NCBI GenBank assembly: GCA_946478865.1
Contig: CAMLDO010000027.1
Location: 1-27,818 of the forward strand
DNA: 27,818 nucleotides
From: an uncultured Methylobacillus sp.
GTDB lineage: Bacteria > Pseudomonadota > Gammaproteobacteria > Burkholderiales > Methylophilaceae
Direction: 5' to 3'
A model generated the notes under the pieces. That model saw only the letters and a list, made by a program, of their open reading frames with translations, was not told the DNA's origin and did not search any database. Shown piece after piece: positions 17,149 to 23,708 of this stretch. Positions within the stretch are counted from its first letter, which is position 1; every line of letters starts with the position of its first letter. A program made the translations under genes and the position numbers.

Positions 17149-19031
17149 CGCAAAATCCTCCCAAAATGCATAACTCAGGAAAATGGGCGATGCGAACTCC
17201 CGCAGCACGCATGGATGTGGTCGTCACTGCCGCCGCGCTGCTGCTGGCGGGGGTGGTACTGATCGTTGCGGAATTCATCATTTTGCGGGCCTCGCTATTT
17301 GCTGAACTGGATGTGCAGATGCGCATCATCGGTGACAACAGCGGCGCGGCGCTGATGTTCAAGGACAAGGTCGCGGCGGAAGAAATACTGGAGACTCTGC
17401 AGGCATCGCCCAGCATCGACAATGCCGTGTTGGCAACGACCGATGGCGTGACGATCGCCCGCTACGATCGCTTGGGCGCTAGCTCATTGCCGCCGGAACG
17501 GAGCCATATTCAACAGCAACGCCATGCCAGCCTGACCTACGTCGAATACCAATATACCGTCGAGGTTTCGGGATTCCCCGTCGGCACTCTTTATATGCGT
17601 GCGAATCTCAGGCAGCTGTATATCCAGTTGCTTTGGTATGTGGGGACCACGGCGCTGGTGGTGCTGACGATCACAATCGCGTCAACCATGCTGCTACGCC
17701 GGATGCGTCATGCGGTACGGCACGCCGAAGAACGGGTCGGTTATCTGGCCTATTACGATACCGTGACGCATCTGCCCAACCGTCATGCCTTCAATGAGCA
17801 TTTTGAAGTCATGCTGGTTGAAGCGCGGGAGCGGAAACAGAAACTCACCTTGCTGTTTCTGGATCTCGATGACTTCAAGGTCGTCAACGATACGCTGGGC
17901 CATCATACCGGCGATCTGCTGCTCAAGGCGGTCGCGGAGAAATTATCGGTTTCGGTGCGGCAAGGGGATGCCGTGTATCGGGTAGGCGGCGACGAGTTTG
18001 CGATGGTGCTGCCCAATGTCGACCGGGAAGATGCCGAAATCGTGGCCGAAAAATTTATTCGTACCCTCGGCCGACCGATGAGTATCGAGGGACATACGCT
18101 TTATGTGAGTACCAGTGTCGGCATCAGCATGTTTCCGCAGGATGGCAGCGATGCCACGACCCTGTTGCGCAATGCGGATGCCGCCATGTATTCGGCCAAG
18201 GAGCGCGGCAAGAACACTTACCAGCACTTTTCGGAGGAAATGCACGAGAAGACTTCCTTGCGCCTCGCGCTGGAAGGCGATCTGCGCCTCGCGCTGGAAC
18301 GCAATGAGTTCGAGGTGCATTATCAGCCCATCGTGGATCTTGCCTCGGGCCACACGGTTGCGGTCGAGGCGCTATTGCGCTGGCGTCATCGGGAAAAAGG
18401 CCTGGTCAGTCCGCATGCGTTCATACCATTGGCGGAAACCACGGGATTGATCGTGCCGATAGGCGAATGGGTACTGCGACAGGCTTGCCTCGACGCACAG
18501 GCTTTGCAGAACAAGGGGTACTACATCCAGTTCAGTGTGAACCTGTCCGGGCGTCAGTTCCGCGAGGAGCCGCTGATCGACACCATAGAACGCATACTGC
18601 TGGAAACCGGCCTCGACCCGACCATGCTGATGCTGGAAATCACCGAAAGCGTGCTTATGGAGCATGCCGAAACCACGGTGGCGCGACTGTACCGGTTGAA
18701 GGACATGGGAATCTATCTCTCGATCGACGACTTCGGGACCGGTTATTCGTCAATGACTTATCTCAAGCGCTTTCCGGTCGCCAAGCTCAAGATCGACCAG
18801 AGCTTCATCCGCGATATTCCGGACGACAGCGAAGATGTAGCGATTACCGCTGCGACCATCCAGATGGCCCACGGGTTGCGGCTCAAGGTGGTTGCGGAAG
18901 GAATCGAAACCCGAGCCCAGGCCGAGTTCCTGCGCGAACATGGCTGTGACCTGGGGCAGGGCTATCTTTTCAGCCGGCCTCTGACTCTCAAGAACCTGCT
19001 GGAGTATCTCGAAGCGAAACCCAAGGGATAA
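17145..19031 (+). CDS. CHASE8-like/GGDEF/EAL membrane c-di-GMP enzyme (YfiN-like)
   Basis: A 628-residue inner-membrane protein. Two transmembrane segments (about 26-47 and 160-184) flank a periplasmic domain with NSGAALMFKDKVAAEEILETL, resembling the CHASE8 sensor of YfiN. The GGDEF domain is canonical (GGDEF 281-285) with an RxxD inhibitory site (R272-D275). The EAL domain keeps EAL (408-410), NLSGRQF, EIT (498-500), DDFGTGYSS, KIDQSF and VAEG, so both cyclase and phosphodiesterase activities look possible. TTG 17145 overlaps the yfiR stop and has GGAG 6 nt upstream. ATG 17190 with AGGA upstream is an alternative start. Confidence 0.92.
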   Translation: MTQNPPKMHNSGKWAMRTPAARMDVVVTAAALLLAGVVLIVAEFIILRASLFAELDVQMRIIGDNSGAALMFKDKVAAEEILETLQASPSIDNAVLATTDGVTIARYDRLGASSLPPERSHIQQQRHASLTYVEYQYTVEVSGFPVGTLYMRANLRQLYIQLLWYVGTTALVVLTITIASTMLLRRMRHAVRHAEERVGYLAYYDTVTHLPNRHAFNEHFEVMLVEARERKQKLTLLFLDLDDFKVVNDTLGHHTGDLLLKAVAEKLSVSVRQGDAVYRVGGDEFAMVLPNVDREDAEIVAEKFIRTLGRPMSIEGHTLYVSTSVGISMFPQDGSDATTLLRNADAAMYSAKERGKNTYQHFSEEMHEKTSLRLALEGDLRLALERNEFEVHYQPIVDLASGHTVAVEALLRWRHREKGLVSPHAFIPLAETTGLIVPIGEWVLRQACLDAQALQNKGYYIQFSVNLSGRQFREEPLIDTIERILLETGLDPTMLMLEITESVLMEHAETTVARLYRLKDMGIYLSIDDFGTGYSSMTYLKRFPVAKLKIDQSFIRDIPDDSEDVAITAATIQMAHGLRLKVVAEGIETRAQAEFLREHGCDLGQGYLFSRPLTLKNLLEYLEAKPKG

Positions 19032-19048
19032 GAGCGCGCCCCAAATGA

Positions 19049-19073
19049 AAACGGGAGCGCGAGGCTCCCGTTT
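19049..19073. terminator. bidirectional hairpin terminator between the GGDEF/EAL gene and pqqA
   Basis: A 10-bp stem, AAACGGGAGC (19049-19058) with GCTCCCGTTT (19064-19073), encloses a 5-nt loop. The flanking short T runs on each strand fit shared termination of the plus-strand EAL gene and the minus-strand pqqA. Confidence 0.75.
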
Positions 19074-19088
19074 CGGTGCGTATGCGTC

Positions 19089-19160
19089 TTAGCGATTGCA
19101 GACGTACATCGTCACTTCAAAGCCAAAACGCATTTCGGTTGCTTGAGGTTTGGTCCACAT
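19089..19160 (-). CDS. pqqA: coenzyme PQQ precursor peptide PqqA (solitary copy)
   Basis: A 23-codon minigene whose product begins MWTKP and contains GFEVTMY, the PqqA signature. Glu15 and Tyr19 are spaced as the two residues that PqqE cross-links and that become PQQ. A strong AAGGAG lies about 8 nt before the ATG. No pqqB, C, D or E follows on the minus strand: a hairpin and then the opposite-strand EAL gene are there instead. It is therefore an orphan precursor, to be processed by enzymes encoded elsewhere if functional. Cys21 near the C-terminus differs from the PqqA peptides I remember. Confidence 0.9.
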   Translation of the reverse strand: MWTKPQATEMRFGFEVTMYVCNR

Positions 19161-19266
19161 AATTCTTTCTCCTTCCAGAAGTTTTTCGTCAGTCCGCCCT
19201 ATGGAGGTGACGAACTGCGATGAGTGAATTGTGCACCTGCCCTTTGCCCCAGACATCCCGGACATC

Positions 19267-19294
19267 ATTAAAACCGGCTCATGATTTTCATGAA
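19267..19294 (-). promoter_or_regulatory. candidate promoter/operator upstream of pqqA
   Basis: On the minus strand TTCATG (19289-19294) and TTTAAT (19267-19272) are 16 bp apart. The -35 overlaps a symmetrical element, TCATGA-TTT-TCATGA (19279-19293), made of two identical palindromic hexamers. The region lies between divergent pqqA and the secreted-protein gene, so a shared regulator site is plausible but unproven. Confidence 0.35.
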
Positions 19295-19365
19295 TAATCC
19301 CAGTCCCGTTCATGCTGCCCGCTTTCAGGATTAGGATGCGTGCTGTGCTGCAAATGGAGGAAGAA

Positions 19366-19734
19366 ATGAAGCTTCGAACATGGATAGTCTTGGCAATATT
19401 GGGCGGCGTCGTGCATGCGGCCGGTGCGGCGGAACCCTCTCCGGAAGAGCTGCAAAAGAAATTCCATGAGAAATACCAGCAATATCTTCGCTCGGACAGC
19501 CAGATGCTGCTGCCATTGCCTTCCATTGAGATCACAGAGTGGAAACGGCTACTTACTAGTGGCGGGCTGGAAAAAATCTACACCGAGCCGGGCGTTTATT
19601 ACAACGCCAAGGTGTATACGCTGACCTTGTTCCGCGCGAAGGAGAGCGGCCAATACTATCTGGACGCCAAAGGCGGATTCTGGGGAATGGATGAGCTGGC
19701 CTACGGGCCGCTCAGCGAAAAGGACTTCGAATAA
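19366..19734 (+). CDS. small secreted protein of unknown function
   Basis: A 122-residue product with a clear signal peptide (MKLRTWIVLAILGGVVHA, cleavage probably near AGA-AEP, residue 20). The mature part is about 100 residues, cysteine-free and charged at its start (EELQKKFHEKYQQY). It ends in an aromatic-rich stretch containing YYLDAKGGFWGMDELAYG. I do not recognise a family. GGAGG 5 nt before ATG 19366 decides the start over an in-frame ATG at 19312. It is divergent from pqqA, and an inverted repeat follows the stop. Confidence 0.8.
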   Translation: MKLRTWIVLAILGGVVHAAGAAEPSPEELQKKFHEKYQQYLRSDSQMLLPLPSIEITEWKRLLTSGGLEKIYTEPGVYYNAKVYTLTLFRAKESGQYYLDAKGGFWGMDELAYGPLSEKDFE

Positions 19735-19762
19735 GCGGACAGTCGCGATACCGTCCGCTTAT
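19731..19762 (+). terminator. stem-loop at the end of the secreted-protein gene
   Basis: Perfect 10-bp inverted repeat ATAAGCGGAC (19731-19740) and GTCCGCTTAT (19753-19762) with a 12-nt loop. The left arm includes the stop codon of the preceding gene. There is no U-tract, so it may be a 3'-protecting stem or a weak terminator that could serve either strand. Confidence 0.5.
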
Positions 19763-19776
19763 CGCCGTTCCGCGGC

Positions 19777-19950
19777 TCAGACGCAATCGCAATAATCGTC
19801 GATGTGGCTGACGAAGTACTGGCGCTGGGATGCGGATTCCACCTTCGGGTTTTCCTGGTTTTGCGGTTCTTTCCAGGGATGAAGGTGCTGGCCTGCGAAC
19901 AGGTGTGCAACGGAATGATACAGAGACTGCAATACTGCAACGGCTTTCAT
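19777..19950 (-). CDS. 57-residue protein of unknown function
   Basis: A short minus-strand frame from ATG 19950 to TGA 19777-19779. AAGGAA lies 7 nt before the ATG, a good ribosome-binding site. The product starts MKAVAVLQSLYHSVAHLF, has a Gln/Asn/Pro-rich middle, and ends RQYFVSHIDDYCDCV with its only two cysteines one residue apart at the tail. No signal peptide or membrane helix is clear. It is preceded by a leader with two palindromes and followed by the shared stem-loop. It is too short for common length cut-offs, so it may have been missed in annotations. Confidence 0.65.
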   Translation of the reverse strand: MKAVAVLQSLYHSVAHLFAGQHLHPWKEPQNQENPKVESASQRQYFVSHIDDYCDCV

Positions 19951-19984
19951 GATGCAATTCCTTTTGGGAAGTTAGTCAAACTGT

Positions 19985-20001
19985 CCGGGATTGTGTCCCG
20001 G
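19985..20001 (-). promoter_or_regulatory. leader hairpin upstream of the 57-residue gene
   Basis: Perfect 6-bp stem CCGGGA/TCCCGG with loop TTGTG, about 35 bp before the start codon of the minus-strand small gene. It would lie in its 5' untranslated region. Function unknown. Confidence 0.4.
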
Positions 20002-20018
20002 CACTACGTTAGAGCATG

Positions 20019-20030
20019 TTTTGTACAAAA
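20019..20030. repeat. 12-bp perfect palindrome TTTTGTACAAAA
   Basis: A perfect 12-bp palindrome in the non-coding region between the divergent 57-residue gene and the TPR/oxygenase gene. It could be an operator for a dimeric repressor. No regulator is identified. Confidence 0.5.
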
Positions 20031-20084
20031 GATTCCGTGCAAAACGGTGCCCATCATAGTTCAAAATCTGTTTGCAGTGTGGGA

Positions 20085-20115
20085 TTTACAATAGGTTTTG
20101 AAAAAATATTTTCAA
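20085..20115 (+). promoter_or_regulatory. candidate promoter with palindrome upstream of the TPR/oxygenase gene
   Basis: TTTACA (20085-20090) and TATTTT (20107-20112) are 16 bp apart. An inverted repeat TTGAAAA-N4-TTTTCAA (20098-20115) overlaps the -10. Predicted start near 20120 would leave about a 130-nt leader. Confidence 0.4.
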
Positions 20116-20175
20116 TACGGTGCGCTGCTAGGCAACATGCACCGAAATGGTTAAAGTGAGAAAAATTCGAGAGCG

Positions 20176-20191
20176 GCCAACGGCTGTTGGC
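20176..20191 (+). other. leader hairpin before the TPR/oxygenase gene
   Basis: GCCAAC (20176-20181) pairs with GTTGGC (20186-20191) around a GGCT loop. A T-rich run starts about 7 nt later. It may be a weak terminator/attenuator or just a leader structure. Confidence 0.35.
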
Positions 20192-20251
20192 TAAGCAGTT
20201 TTTGTTGTTTGTTTTATCCCGAAGTACACCGTCGTATCAAGGAAACAACAG

Positions 20252-21955
20252 ATGAAGAATCGGTACCAGCAGGCACGCGAACCCAGCCAGATGGAGGTGC
20301 AGGGCTTGCTCAATCTCTACAATGCCGGTCAGTTGGCACAGGCGGAGCTTACCGCCAAGTCGATGCTCAAGTCCTATCCGGGCGCGCTCATCGTTTACAA
20401 CGTGCTGGGTGTGGCGCTGGAGGGGCAGCGCAAGTTCGAGGAAGCCGCTACTTGGTACCGCAAAGCCTTGTCGCTCAATCCCGGTCTCGCCGAATTGCAT
20501 TTCAACCTGGGCGTGGCTCTCAGCAACCTCGGACGGTTCGACGATGCGATCACGAGCTACAAGCGCGCTGCCTCACTCAAGCCAGGACTTGCCGTCGTGC
20601 ATTTCAACCTGGGTACGGCATTGCAGGAGCGCGGTCGGCTGGACGAGGCGGCGGCGAGTTTCCGCAAGACACTCGCCATCGAGCCCAATTTCTTCGAGGC
20701 GCACGGCAATCTGGGTACCGTGCTGCAAAAGCAGGGCTTGCTGGAAGAAGCCGAGGCGAGCTACCGTCGCGCACTCGCCATTCATGCCGATGCACGCGGC
20801 CATTTCAATCTTGCCACCGCGCTGCGTGACCAAGGCCGGCTGGACGATGCAATCGCGAGTTACCGTCAGGCGCTCGCATTACAGCCGGATTATGTCGAAG
20901 CCCACAACAACCTAGGCGAAGCTCTGCGCGACCAGGGGCGCATGGACGAGGGGCTTGCCTGTTTCCGTACCGCGCTCATGATCGCCCCGGACAATGCGCT
21001 CGCGAATTTCAATTGGGCACAGTTCCTGTTTGACGCCGGCAAGCTCGATGAGGCGATTCCCTTCTTCGAGAAGTCGCAACTCTACGACTGGCGCGAGCGC
21101 GTGTTGTATTGTCTATACAAGACGGAGAAATTCGATCAGTTCCAGACCCAGCTTCAACATATGCTGAAGGGCAAGAACGCCTCGCCTTTCCTCGCGACGC
21201 TGTCCACGCATTACGCCACCAATTTCGGCGTGCCCGATCCTTACAACTTCTGCCCCAACGGGATGGAGTTCGTTTATCAGAACAGCATTCCGGAACTCGC
21301 CGAAGAAAACAGCGTGCTGCTGCAGGAAATTCTGGGCGACATCAATCGGGCCGAGATTGCAGAGCGCAAGCAGGGGCGCCTGCATAATGGTATTCAATCC
21401 GCCGGCAATCTGTTCAAGCGGCCGGAGGAGTCCTTCCGCAAGCTCGCGCAGCTGGTGCGCAACGAAGCGGCCAAGTATCGCCAGAAGTTCAGCGGCTCGC
21501 AGTGCGAGCTTATCAAGTCCTTTCCCCAGAGTGTGGAGTTCAGCAGCTCATGGTACGTAAGGATGCGGCAGGGCGGCCACCTCACCTCGCATATTCATGA
21601 GGAAGGCTGGCTCAGCGGAGCCGTATATTTGCAGATGCCGAAGCAGTCCGACGGCGACGCCGGCAGTTTTGCATTCGGCACGCATGGCGACGACTACCCG
21701 CGCAAGCATGAAAACTTCCCCGAGCGCTCCATTCTGCCCAAGGTGGGTGATATCGTGCTGTTCCCGTCTTCGCTGTTCCACCGCACGATCCCCTTCCGCT
21801 CCGACGAGGAGCGTATCTGCGTTGCTTTCGACATCAAGCCCAAGGAGCCGCCCAAGATGCACCTTGGCCTCAAGCTATTGATTCTGGGCTGGCTGGAGAT
21901 CGCCTGCCTGGAGCTGGTCGAGTTGATGGCAGTGCCGATGATGCTGATCGCCTAG
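20252..21955 (+). CDS. TPR repeat protein with C-terminal putative 2OG-Fe(II) oxygenase domain
   Basis: A 567-residue fusion. About seven tetratricopeptide repeats run from residue 15 to 270, with repeated LGxAL and A-x-x-P patterns. After a linker, residues 420-530 match the putative 2OG-Fe(II) oxygenase family 5 (PF13759-type): HIHEEGWLSGAVYL supplies the proximal His449/Glu451, FPSSLFHR the distal His510, and ERICVAFDI the Arg521 likely to bind 2-oxoglutarate. Substrate unknown; such fusions suggest a protein or peptide target. An unusual hydrophobic tail (about 538-567) follows the domain. AAGGAA precedes the ATG by 7 nt. The stop overlaps the convergent helicase stop. Confidence 0.9.
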   Translation: MKNRYQQAREPSQMEVQGLLNLYNAGQLAQAELTAKSMLKSYPGALIVYNVLGVALEGQRKFEEAATWYRKALSLNPGLAELHFNLGVALSNLGRFDDAITSYKRAASLKPGLAVVHFNLGTALQERGRLDEAAASFRKTLAIEPNFFEAHGNLGTVLQKQGLLEEAEASYRRALAIHADARGHFNLATALRDQGRLDDAIASYRQALALQPDYVEAHNNLGEALRDQGRMDEGLACFRTALMIAPDNALANFNWAQFLFDAGKLDEAIPFFEKSQLYDWRERVLYCLYKTEKFDQFQTQLQHMLKGKNASPFLATLSTHYATNFGVPDPYNFCPNGMEFVYQNSIPELAEENSVLLQEILGDINRAEIAERKQGRLHNGIQSAGNLFKRPEESFRKLAQLVRNEAAKYRQKFSGSQCELIKSFPQSVEFSSSWYVRMRQGGHLTSHIHEEGWLSGAVYLQMPKQSDGDAGSFAFGTHGDDYPRKHENFPERSILPKVGDIVLFPSSLFHRTIPFRSDEERICVAFDIKPKEPPKMHLGLKLLILGWLEIACLELVELMAVPMMLIA

Positions 21956-23517
21956 CGATAGCCGTACAGCGTTTCTTTTGTCGTATCGCCGAATCCGGCC
22001 TGGGTTAGCAGCGCCTGCTCGATGTAGCGGCTCACCCGGGCACGGAGGATGGGAACGACGTGTCCTTCGAAGAATATCTCCGGAAACTTGAATCCCAGCC
22101 AAGCGTACAGGCTCAGGTCCTTGCTCAGGTTTTCCGCGTCTTCCAGATGCTTGGGACTGGTCGAATCCAGCCATTCCGGCGCAATTGGCAACGCACGCTT
22201 CCTGTGCTGCGCGACACTTTTCAGACATGCGAGGAAGTAGTCGACCTCGTGCGGCTTGTCGATGGAAATCGGAGCGCAGGAAAAGATGTATTTCTGCGCT
22301 AGCGGCAGGTCGGGAGCGTGCAGGTCGATCAAATGCCCCTGTTCGATATGGATGCCGAGTGCCGCAGTCTCGAACAGCGAGCTGGCGATGCCGACGCGTT
22401 CCGCGAAAAAGGCAAGGAGCTCCCCGATGCGATTGGTGTAGCGGGCGTCGGACAGTGCCTGCATGTGGAACATCGTGGGCGTGATCGGCAGGCGTTCGAG
22501 CTCGGCCGTATCGGACGTGGTCAGCATGTGCTCCAGGTGCAGCAGCTCGTCGTTTTCGAATGCATTCACATAGCCCGTGGGGTAAATGCCGTAGCGCCCG
22601 GCGCGTCCCGCGATCTGCCGTACCTCAGTGGCATTGAGTTCGCGATTGGCTGTGCCATCGAATTTGTGCACGCTGGAAAACACCACACGGCGGATCGGCA
22701 GATTGAGTCCCATGCCAATCGCGTCTGTCGCCACGAGGATATCCGCCTCGCCATTGTTGAAGCGCAAAGCCTCGGTGCGCCGTACTTCGGGTGAGAGGGC
22801 GCCGTAAATACTTGCCACGCCGAAGCCCCATTGCCGGAAACGTGCGCTCAGCGTCAGCACGTCCTTGCGGCTGAATGCGATTACCGCGTCGCCCTTTTGA
22901 AGCTGCTTTTTCAGTTTCCAGCGGCTGTAGCGCGCGCCGCTCAGGGCTTCCTCTTCCAGAACGAGCGGCGTCAGGCGCTGCAGCCGCACGATATCGTAGG
23001 ATTCGCCCATTGCCTCGACTGCGCGGACGCAAGGTGCGGTGACCGCTTCCGAGCCGCATACATATACGTCTTTTGCCGGGGCACCGATGAGGGCCGCCGT
23101 CCAGGCATAGCCGCGTGACTCGTCCTGCAGCATCTGGATCTCATCGATGACCGCAACGGCCACTTCGCGGCCGGGCTGCATCATCTCGATGGTGGAGGCC
23201 GTATGTTTCGCGCCTGGAACGAGCGTACGCTCTTCGCCGGTGACCAGATTGCACGGTACGCCGGCATCCATGAGACGGTCGCGAATCTCCATCGCCAGCA
23301 GGCGCAGCGGGGCGAGGTAGATGCCGGAGTCTGCGTTTTGCAGGGCAATCAGTGCGTCGTGCGTCTTGCCCGAATTGGTCGGTCCGAGACGAAAATGGAT
23401 ACGGCGCTTGAGGCCGCGCGCGACCGGAAAGGTCGCTGGATAATCCTGCAGGTTGAGCGTTTCGGTAAGCGCCGAAGGGCGCTTGGCAATCGGGTATGTG
23501 GGAGTGGGGATGCGCAT
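21952..23517 (-). CDS. SUV3-like DExH RNA helicase
   Basis: A 521-residue superfamily 2 helicase close to SUV3/SUPV3L1, the ATP-dependent RNA/DNA helicase of the mitochondrial degradosome. Motif I is GPTNSGKT (45-52). LAPLRLLAMEI and VPCNLVTGEER follow. Motif II is DEIQ (125-128), ATDAIGMGLNLP (263-274) is motif V, and QIAGRAGRYG (301-310) is motif VI. The C-terminal part has the SUV3 family pattern, including YIFSCAPI and LYAWLGFKFPEIF. No Shine-Dalgarno is obvious, but a near-consensus promoter lies 30-65 bp upstream. Its stop codon overlaps that of the TPR/oxygenase gene tail to tail. Confidence 0.9.
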   Translation of the reverse strand: MRIPTPTYPIAKRPSALTETLNLQDYPATFPVARGLKRRIHFRLGPTNSGKTHDALIALQNADSGIYLAPLRLLAMEIRDRLMDAGVPCNLVTGEERTLVPGAKHTASTIEMMQPGREVAVAVIDEIQMLQDESRGYAWTAALIGAPAKDVYVCGSEAVTAPCVRAVEAMGESYDIVRLQRLTPLVLEEEALSGARYSRWKLKKQLQKGDAVIAFSRKDVLTLSARFRQWGFGVASIYGALSPEVRRTEALRFNNGEADILVATDAIGMGLNLPIRRVVFSSVHKFDGTANRELNATEVRQIAGRAGRYGIYPTGYVNAFENDELLHLEHMLTTSDTAELERLPITPTMFHMQALSDARYTNRIGELLAFFAERVGIASSLFETAALGIHIEQGHLIDLHAPDLPLAQKYIFSCAPISIDKPHEVDYFLACLKSVAQHRKRALPIAPEWLDSTSPKHLEDAENLSKDLSLYAWLGFKFPEIFFEGHVVPILRARVSRYIEQALLTQAGFGDTTKETLYGYR

Positions 23518-23535
23518 GGCCGAAGCAAGGTCAGG

Positions 23536-23638
23536 GGCGTTAGTGCGCCTAATCTATATCGGCAGAGTCGCACTAGGTCAACGACGGCTCATCGGCTGGA
23601 CAAGTCCAGCTTACTGCCTTATTCACGGCACTAACGCC
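23536..23638. repeat. 11-bp inverted repeat flanking the helicase promoter
   Basis: GGCGTTAGTGC (23536-23546) and GCACTAACGCC (23628-23638) are perfect inverted copies 81 bp apart. Between them are the promoter and a palindrome, GCTGGAC-AA-GTCCAGC (23595-23610). The left arm covers the predicted transcription start. Confidence 0.7.
23553..23581 (-). promoter_or_regulatory. promoter of the SUV3-like helicase gene
   Basis: On the minus strand TTGACC (23576-23581) and TATAGA (23553-23558) are separated by exactly 17 bp. Predicted start near 23546 gives a leader of about 29 nt. The promoter is bracketed by an 11-bp inverted repeat and has a palindrome just upstream. Confidence 0.75.
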
Positions 23639-23656
23639 GGTATTCTACAGCCTTGC

Positions 23657-23693
23657 GCAAAAGAAAGGCCGCGCATCTGAACGATGCCGGCCT
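23657..23693 (-). terminator. terminator of the PIN/NYN-type gene
   Basis: On the minus strand AGGCC and GCATC pair with GATGC and GGCCT around a 5-nt loop (stem with a small internal asymmetry). TTCTTTTG follows. It sits 16 bp after the stop of the upstream minus-strand gene and separates it from the helicase promoter. Confidence 0.75.
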
Positions 23694-23708
23694 GCTACGG
23701 GGAACAGC

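Noticed and set aside
18259..18299. 17-bp direct repeat in the GGDEF-EAL linker
   Set aside because: It encodes the usual Leu/Arg-rich entry to the EAL domain (LRLALEGDLRLALER); ordinary for the family.
20209..20829. 206-codon plus-strand frame overlapping the TPR gene
   Set aside because: Out of frame with the TPR/oxygenase gene, which has the proper ribosome-binding site and domain content.
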